Shown: one piece after another, positions 6,967 through 11,220 of the stretch
Layout of the letters: each line of letters begins with the position of its first letter
Position numbering within the stretch: the first letter of the stretch is position 1
From: Bacillota bacterium
GTDB taxonomy: Bacteria > Bacillota > Clostridia > Peptostreptococcales > Anaerovoracaceae
Length of the DNA stretch: 11,220 bases
Reading direction: 5' to 3'
NCBI GenBank assembly: GCA_016283945.1
Contig: JAEENW010000018.1
Location: forward strand, 1-11,220
Program-made: the position numbers and the translations under genes
The notes under the pieces: generated by a model
What the model was told of the DNA's origin: nothing
The model's input: the letters and a program-made list of their open reading frames with translations, nothing else
The model's database searches: none

Positions 6967-7080
6967 AGTTGCTTCCTCATATATACACCGTGCGGGGCTT
7001 CTCCCGCGCGGTCAGTATCGTCTTTTCCGCGGGCAGCTCCTTCGCGTTCCCTCGCGGGAGAGCCTGCCTGTGAGCCCGGC

Positions 7081-9426
7081 CTATTCTCTCTCCTTGAGTA
7101 TGTCAGTGAGCGCTATGCTCCTTATGAGCTTCGTCTCCCTCTTCCAGGCCGCCCAGACCATCACCGCGCACATCGCGAGCGATATCAGGTAGGAGGAGGG
7201 CGGTATGGTCATCTTGACGGAGTAGCTCTCGGATTCCATGTAGTATTCGAGCAGCTTCTTGATCCCCTCGCTGGTCGGGAGGCCGAGCACCAGCCCGAGC
7301 GCGAAGAATACGGCGATCTCGAGGGCGAGCATCCAGTCCAGCTCGCTCTTCCTCGCGCCTACGACCTCCAGGGTCCCGAGCTCCGTGAAGCGCTCCCTGA
7401 TGTTGATCATCGATATGTTCGATATCAGCAGGAAGCCGGCGATCACGCCGATGACAGCGAACATGTCGATCATTATAGTCATGCTGCCGAACATTTCCTT
7501 ATAGCTTCCGGCTATCTTCCGCGGGTCGACGATCGTACTGACGCTCGCGGTGCCGCGCATCTGCTCTTTCAGCCCGTTCGCTCTCTCGGGGTCGGTCTTG
7601 ATCAGGAGGGTGTTCGCCGGGGGAGCCGTTCCGAATAGGCTCGGGAAGCTCTCGAGGTCCGTGTAGCAGCCTCCCGCGAAGATCTCCTCTATGATCTCGT
7701 TGACCCTGAGGCGCACATCCTTGATCCCCGCGGTCGGGAAGCTGAGCTCTACCCAGTCGCCCTCCGAGAGGTGCAGGTCCCTGGCGGTCCTGCTGTTGAG
7801 TATGAGTCCGTCGGTCGGCGGTTCGTGTACCACCTTGTAGCTGTCGCCTATGCGCCAGAGCTCCGAGCCGCGCCTCAGCCCGTTAAGCAGCGTGATCTCG
7901 CGGAGATTGCCGTTTTTGAGCTCGACGGGGAGGCTGCATACCGCCTCGGCCTGCTCGGCGCCTTCGAGCTGCAGCCCCGCGTGCTCCAGCCGGTGCGGAT
8001 CCGCCCAACCATCCACGCTGAGCATCAGATCGTAGCTCTGCACGGTGTCGAACTGTATCTGTATCAGGTCGTCTATAGCAGGGCTGAATGACAGCAGCAC
8101 CACGGAGAGCCCGAACGGAAAGGCGACAGCGAGGATAACGAGGAAGCCCCTGACGGGGTTGCGGATCATGGATCTGAGCGCGAGCTTGCTGAAGCAGTCC
8201 ATGCCGCGCGTCATGAAGGCCGGAAGCCTGAGCTGCCTCGCCTTTTCGGGGGAGCGCGACTTCATCGCCATTGCCGGAGTGATGCTGAGCACCTCCCTGC
8301 AGCCGAGGAAGACCGCGAGCACCGAGGTGGCTATCGCCGCGGCGGCTCCCGCGAGCCTTGTGTTCATGAAGTCCCTGTACTCCGTCACCGGCAGGGTGAA
8401 GAAGTCCAGGTAGAGGTTGAACATGAAGATCCCCAGAGGCCTCGCGAGCATGGACCCGAGCAGGGCTCCCGCAGCGCCTATGGCGACGCCCTCTATCATG
8501 TACGCGCCGATCAGCTCCCCGTTCCTCATGCCGAAGGCCTTCATGCTCCCGATGAGGGTCTGGTCGTGCTCTATCATCTTCTTCAGGGACATGCAGAGCA
8601 TGTATACAGTGATGGCCATGAAGAGCAGGGGTATTGCCGTGCCCACGCCCAGGAGCTCGTTCATCTCGCTCCTGACCATGGCGACGCTGGACTGGTCCTT
8701 CTGCCTGGTGACCGACAGCAGCCCGTAGGGCTCGAGGGCGTTGTTGAGCTCGCTGCGCACGTCCTCGTAGTTCCAGCCCGGCGCGATCCTTATTCCGATC
8801 TCGTTGACGCAGCCTTCCTGTCCGGTGAGCCTGGCGAGGCGCTCGTAGCTGACCGCGGCTATGTCGTATATGGTCCCGTCGGGGACGAGGGCTCCGTTGC
8901 CTCCAACCGAGTAGATGTACTCCGGGCCGCTCACCGTCCCCTCCCAGCTGAAGGAGCAGCTCTTTCCCCTGATTATCAGCTCTATGGGAGTCCCTTTGGA
9001 GAAGCTGTAGGCTTCGCTCATCCTCCGGCCTATGTAAAGGCTGTCCCCCGCGAGGGCGCGGGAGCTGAGCTCGAGCCTGTTGATCGAGGCGTCCGGCATG
9101 TACGAGACCAGGTGCACGGTGGAGATCTCCTCCTGTCCCTCGCACAGCATGCGCACGTCCTCGGAGAGCCGTCCCTCCGCGGCTTCGATGCCGTCGAGCG
9201 CGGACAGCTTCTTCAGGTCCTCAGAGGGCATGGAGCGCACGTTTACGAAGACGTCGGCGAGCCCGTAGCTCTCGTAGTAGCTGAAGACCTGTCCCGTGAG
9301 GTTGCGCAGGGTGTCGAGCATGGAGACCATGACGAATATCCCGATCGCGATGATCGCGACCGAGCCTATGATCGAGCTCTTGTTCTGCCAGGCAAGCCTG
9401 AGGACGTTCTTTCTGAAGCTCTTCAT
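7081..9426 (-). CDS. ABC transporter permease with two FtsX-type halves
   Basis: A 781-residue integral membrane protein forming the export channel. It consists of two MacB/FtsX-like units. The first has TM1 (about 19-39), a large extracytoplasmic domain (40-260) and TMs near 261-280, 304-332 and 359-375. The second has TM5 (427-447), another large outer domain (448-648) and TMs near 650-672, 701-718 and 746-762. Each half contains the FtsX coupling-helix pattern: SMKAFGMRNGELIGAYMIEG (294-313) and GTLEVVGARKSELDWMLALE (684-703). MacB and YknZ have one such unit and dimerise, so this is a fused pseudodimer. The ATG at 9426 shares one base with the upstream TGA (TGATG), implying translational coupling. 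In-frame GTGs at 9432 and 9429 are alternative starts. Substrate is unknown; relatives export peptides, toxins, lipoproteins or macrolides. Confidence 0.9.
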   Translation of the reverse strand: MKSFRKNVLRLAWQNKSSIIGSVAIIAIGIFVMVSMLDTLRNLTGQVFSYYESYGLADVFVNVRSMPSEDLKKLSALDGIEAAEGRLSEDVRMLCEGQEEISTVHLVSYMPDASINRLELSSRALAGDSLYIGRRMSEAYSFSKGTPIELIIRGKSCSFSWEGTVSGPEYIYSVGGNGALVPDGTIYDIAAVSYERLARLTGQEGCVNEIGIRIAPGWNYEDVRSELNNALEPYGLLSVTRQKDQSSVAMVRSEMNELLGVGTAIPLLFMAITVYMLCMSLKKMIEHDQTLIGSMKAFGMRNGELIGAYMIEGVAIGAAGALLGSMLARPLGIFMFNLYLDFFTLPVTEYRDFMNTRLAGAAAAIATSVLAVFLGCREVLSITPAMAMKSRSPEKARQLRLPAFMTRGMDCFSKLALRSMIRNPVRGFLVILAVAFPFGLSVVLLSFSPAIDDLIQIQFDTVQSYDLMLSVDGWADPHRLEHAGLQLEGAEQAEAVCSLPVELKNGNLREITLLNGLRRGSELWRIGDSYKVVHEPPTDGLILNSRTARDLHLSEGDWVELSFPTAGIKDVRLRVNEIIEEIFAGGCYTDLESFPSLFGTAPPANTLLIKTDPERANGLKEQMRGTASVSTIVDPRKIAGSYKEMFGSMTIMIDMFAVIGVIAGFLLISNISMINIRERFTELGTLEVVGARKSELDWMLALEIAVFFALGLVLGLPTSEGIKKLLEYYMESESYSVKMTIPPSSYLISLAMCAVMVWAAWKRETKLIRSIALTDILKERE

Positions 9427-10130
9427 CACCACTCGACCTCTTCGGGCGAGACCGGATGGGGATTGGTCTCGATCCTCTCAATGAGACCGTCGCGCACGTG
9501 AAGCACGCGGTCGGCTATCCCGGCTATGCTCCTGTTGTGCGTGATTATTATCACGGTCTTCGAGTATTTGCGGCAGAAATCGAAGAGCAGCTGCAGGACC
9601 TGCACTCCGGTCTTGCTGTCGAGCGCGCCCGTGGGCTCGTCGCAGAGCAGGACCTCGGGGTTCTTGCAGAGCGCCCTCGCTATGGCTATGCGCTGCTGCT
9701 CGCCTCCGGAGAGGCGGTTCGGAAAGTGGCCCGCGCGGTCGGCGAGGCCGACCTCTCCGAGCAGCTTCGACGCGTCGAGGGGATCCTTTGAGAGCTCGCC
9801 GGAGATCTCGATGTTCTCCAGGGCTGTGAGCCCGGGCAGGAGATTGTAGAACTGAAAGACGAAGCCTATGTGGTCGCGCCTGTAGTCCGAGAGGGAGTCG
9901 CGGTCGCTCCAGTCCAGAGCCTTTCCGTCGTAGAGCACGGTGCCGGAGCTCGCGGTCTCTATCCCGCCGAGTATGTTGAGCATGGTGCTCTTGCCCGAGC
10001 CCGAGGGGCCGAGCACTACGACCAGTTCGGATCTGTATATATCGAAGGAAACCCCCTTGAGCGCGTGAACTGTGACTTCGCCGAGCTCGTAATCCTTCTT
10101 GAGGTCTATAGCTTTGATAAGTGGTTCCAT
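9426..10130 (-). CDS. ABC transporter ATP-binding protein (MacB/LolD/YknY-like)
   Basis: A 234-residue cytoplasmic ATPase that drives the permease encoded next. All nucleotide-binding motifs are intact: Walker A GPSGSGKST (41-49), Q-loop Q93 in FVFQFYNLLPGL, signature LSGGEQQR (140-147), Walker B VLLCDEP (160-166), D-loop GALD (168-171) and switch H198 in IIIITHN. This motif set is typical of the MacB/LolD/YknY ATPases that pair with FtsX-type permeases. I chose the ATG at 10130, preceded by GGAAAG about 8 bases upstream; the conserved family start (MEPLIKAIDLKKDY) begins there. The frame stays open to an ATG at 10289, but that start lies upstream of the predicted promoter. First gene of the operon; leader about 93 bases. 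Confidence 0.93.
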   Translation of the reverse strand: MEPLIKAIDLKKDYELGEVTVHALKGVSFDIYRSELVVVLGPSGSGKSTMLNILGGIETASSGTVLYDGKALDWSDRDSLSDYRRDHIGFVFQFYNLLPGLTALENIEISGELSKDPLDASKLLGEVGLADRAGHFPNRLSGGEQQRIAIARALCKNPEVLLCDEPTGALDSKTGVQVLQLLFDFCRKYSKTVIIITHNRSIAGIADRVLHVRDGLIERIETNPHPVSPEEVEW

Positions 10131-10201
10131 GTTGTATTCTTTCCGCGCGGAGCGGTCTTCGCCCGGGTTTGGGAATATCCGGCGCTGGCTGCTTCCGCAC
10201 A

Positions 10202-10219
10202 GGTTAGCATATACTAACC
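10202..10219. promoter_or_regulatory. Operator O1, GGTTAG-N6-CTAACC palindrome
   Basis: A perfect 6-bp inverted repeat with a 6-base centre (CATATA). It lies 10 bases downstream of the -10 box of the exporter operon, so a bound protein would block early transcription. The same GTTAG-N6-CTAAC layout occurs at the divergent promoter. From memory, the MarR-family repressor MepR uses GTTAG half-sites, which makes a MarR-type regulator a reasonable guess. Confidence 0.75.
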
Positions 10220-10229
10220 ATGCCTTATC

Positions 10230-10259
10230 ATTATATGCCCCTGATGAGGAAAAAGTCAA
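10230..10259 (-). promoter_or_regulatory. Promoter of the four-gene exporter operon
   Basis: On the minus strand, TTGACT (10254-10259) and a perfect TATAAT (10230-10235) are separated by 18 bases. This is a near-consensus sigma-70/sigma-A promoter. The predicted start point is near 10223, just before the GGTTAG palindrome at 10202-10219. Confidence 0.85.
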
Positions 10260-10274
10260 ACGGCTGAAAGATTT

Positions 10275-10305
10275 TTGTATCTTTTTCATGGAGGTGGTAT
10301 ATAAT
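10275..10305 (+). promoter_or_regulatory. Promoter of the CydD-like exporter gene
   Basis: A perfect TATAAT (10300-10305) is preceded by TTGTAT (10275-10280) with a long 19-base spacer. The weak -35 and long spacing make the -35 assignment uncertain. The predicted start point is near 10312, giving a leader of about 85 bases. Confidence 0.65.
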
Positions 10306-10314
10306 GTTCACCGA

Positions 10315-10330
10315 GTTAGCTATGCCTAAC
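10315..10330. promoter_or_regulatory. Operator O2, GTTAG-N6-CTAAC palindrome
   Basis: A perfect 5-bp inverted repeat with centre CTATGC, 9 bases downstream of the -10 box of the CydD-like gene. Arms and spacing match the palindrome at 10202-10219, and the position relative to its promoter is almost the same. Confidence 0.75.
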
Positions 10331-10341
10331 CACATGGCGAG

Positions 10342-10357
10342 GTTAGCCGCCGCTAAG
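10342..10357. promoter_or_regulatory. Operator O3, imperfect GTTAG-N6-CTAAG copy
   Basis: A third copy of the palindrome with one mismatch in the right arm and a GC-rich centre (CCGCCG). It is centred 27 bases after the copy at 10315 in the leader of the CydD-like gene and may allow a second dimer to bind. The same bases can form a leader hairpin (GCCGC at 10346-10350 with GCGGC at 10363-10367, plus an inner GCT/AGC), so a structural explanation is possible. Confidence 0.45.
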
Positions 10358-10396
10358 CAGCTGCGGCAAATGTCCCTCACAGGAGAAAGGAAAAGC

Positions 10397-11220
10397 ATGC
10401 TCTTACTGAACAAGACCCTGATAAGGCTGGCAAGGGGGCTCTGGGGCTGGATCATAGCGATCGCCGCCTTCAGGATGCTCTCGCTCGTCGCCGTAACCGC
10501 CTTTGCCGGGACGGTCTCGGGCTTTCTCGGGAATATATGGACCGCGAGCCTCAGCGCGGACGAGGCGCTTCCTGTCATCCGGCAGGCGTTTTTCCTCGCG
10601 CTGGTGATGTTCGCGTGCGAGGTCCTTCGCGGCGAGATGGAATACCGCTGCACCGCAAGGGCGAGGACCCTTCAGAGGGAGAAGATCTTCGCGAAGGTCG
10701 TGGAGCTCGACGCCGGGCGCATCGAGCGCTTCGGTCCCGTCTCCGCCATCAGCACCTCCGTCGACGCGGTCGAGTCGATCCAGAATTACTATTCGCTGTA
10801 CCTTCCGGGGCTAATCTACTGCATGTTCTCTCCGATATACCTCTTCTTCCGACTCAGGAGGGTGTCGCTCACAGCCGCGCTGATCATGGCGGTCACGGCC
10901 ATCCTGCTGCTTCCCGCGAACAACCGCTCGCGTATAGGGATACAGAAGAGGAAGAAGGCCTACTGGACGAGGATGGAGGATCTGACGTGCTACTATCTCG
11001 AGAGCCTCCGCGGCCTCACGACCATAAAGCTCTTTGAGCGCGACCGCGACCGTTCCGCCGGCCTCAGGGTCCGCGCGGACCGCTTCACCGAGAGCATCAT
11101 GGACGTCATGAAGGTCAACTTCGAGTCGTTCCTGATAACGGAGGCTATGATCAACGCCGCGCTGATAATATCGGTCGCCGTGACCGCCTGGCAGCTCGCC
11201 GCCGGGAAGATCGCTCTCTC
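10397..11220 (+). CDS. CydD-like ABC exporter half, N-terminal membrane domain (3' end missing)
   Basis: The first 274 codons of an ABC exporter of the type that fuses six membrane helices to an ATPase; the frame runs off the window, so the ATPase part is not visible. Membrane segments are near 16-42, 60-78, 133-152, 157-174 and 245-268. The cytoplasmic loop KKAYWTRMEDLTCYYLESLR (186-205), followed by GLTTIKLFERD, resembles CydD, whose partner CydC helps export thiols for cytochrome bd assembly in E. coli. Clostridial relatives often occur as heterodimer pairs of unknown substrate, so CydD function is not assured. The ATG at 10397 has AGGAG (10381-10385) and the closer AGGAAA (10388-10393) upstream. 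Transcribed divergently from the exporter operon under operators O2 and O3. Confidence 0.85.
   Translation, partial: MLLLNKTLIRLARGLWGWIIAIAAFRMLSLVAVTAFAGTVSGFLGNIWTASLSADEALPVIRQAFFLALVMFACEVLRGEMEYRCTARARTLQREKIFAKVVELDAGRIERFGPVSAISTSVDAVESIQNYYSLYLPGLIYCMFSPIYLFFRLRRVSLTAALIMAVTAILLLPANNRSRIGIQKRKKAYWTRMEDLTCYYLESLRGLTTIKLFERDRDRSAGLRVRADRFTESIMDVMKVNFESFLITEAMINAALIISVAVTAWQLAAGKIAL

Noticed and set aside
8566..9501. Open frame of 311 codons on the plus strand, and a 420-codon minus-strand frame at 7883-9145
   Set aside because: Both overlap the permease gene in other frames. Their products are Arg/Gly/His- or Val/Leu-rich without membrane segments or motifs, as expected of shadow frames.
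10203..10222. Five-codon reading frame (ATG GTT AGT ATA TGC TAA) in the exporter leader, minus strand
   Set aside because: It has no ribosome-binding site and coincides with the operator palindrome, which explains the bases better.
10131..10289. 53-codon N-terminal extension of the ABC ATPase
   Set aside because: It would begin upstream of the TTGACT/TATAAT promoter and run through the operator; the conserved family start is at 10130.

Overview
The window looks like a piece of a high-GC genome from an anaerobic Clostridia-type Bacillota. Pointers are a C-terminal SLH anchor combined with InlB-type and SHIRT-like surface repeats, a YhbY protein resembling the Bacillus version, a CydD-like exporter half, and frequent ATA and AGG codons. 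This placement is inference; there is no rRNA or other phylogenetic marker.

Layout. (1) 2-1918 (+): the 3' part of a large secreted surface protein with four SHIRT-like repeats, one InlB B-repeat, three SLH domains and a C-terminal tail. (2) 1919-2057: two strong hairpin terminators between convergent genes. (3) 2058-4150 (-): a probable two-gene unit, a long-chain acyl-CoA synthetase-like enzyme followed by the small RNA-binding protein YhbY. It is read from a clear promoter with palindromes upstream, over and downstream of the start site. (4) 4334-10130 (-): a four-gene operon, ABC ATPase, FtsX-type permease, membrane-fusion (HlyD/MacA-like) protein and TolC-like protein, closed by a strong terminator. 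(5) 10131-10396: a divergent regulatory region with two near-consensus promoters. Each has a GTTAG-N6-CTAAC palindrome about 10 bases downstream of its -10 box, and a third, imperfect copy follows. (6) 10397-end (+): the first 274 codons of a CydD-like ABC exporter subunit.

How it fits together. The four-gene operon encodes a complete MacAB-TolC-like export machine, split as in Bacillus YknXYZ but with an added TolC-family partner. The neighbouring SLH protein suggests a monoderm envelope. The TolC-like protein appears to lack the beta-hairpin segments that form the outer-membrane barrel. This points to a tripartite exporter whose duct may cross the cell wall or S-layer rather than an outer membrane. 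The matching operators suggest that one repressor, not encoded in the window, controls both this exporter and the divergent CydD-like exporter. A MarR-type repressor is a guess from the operator shape.
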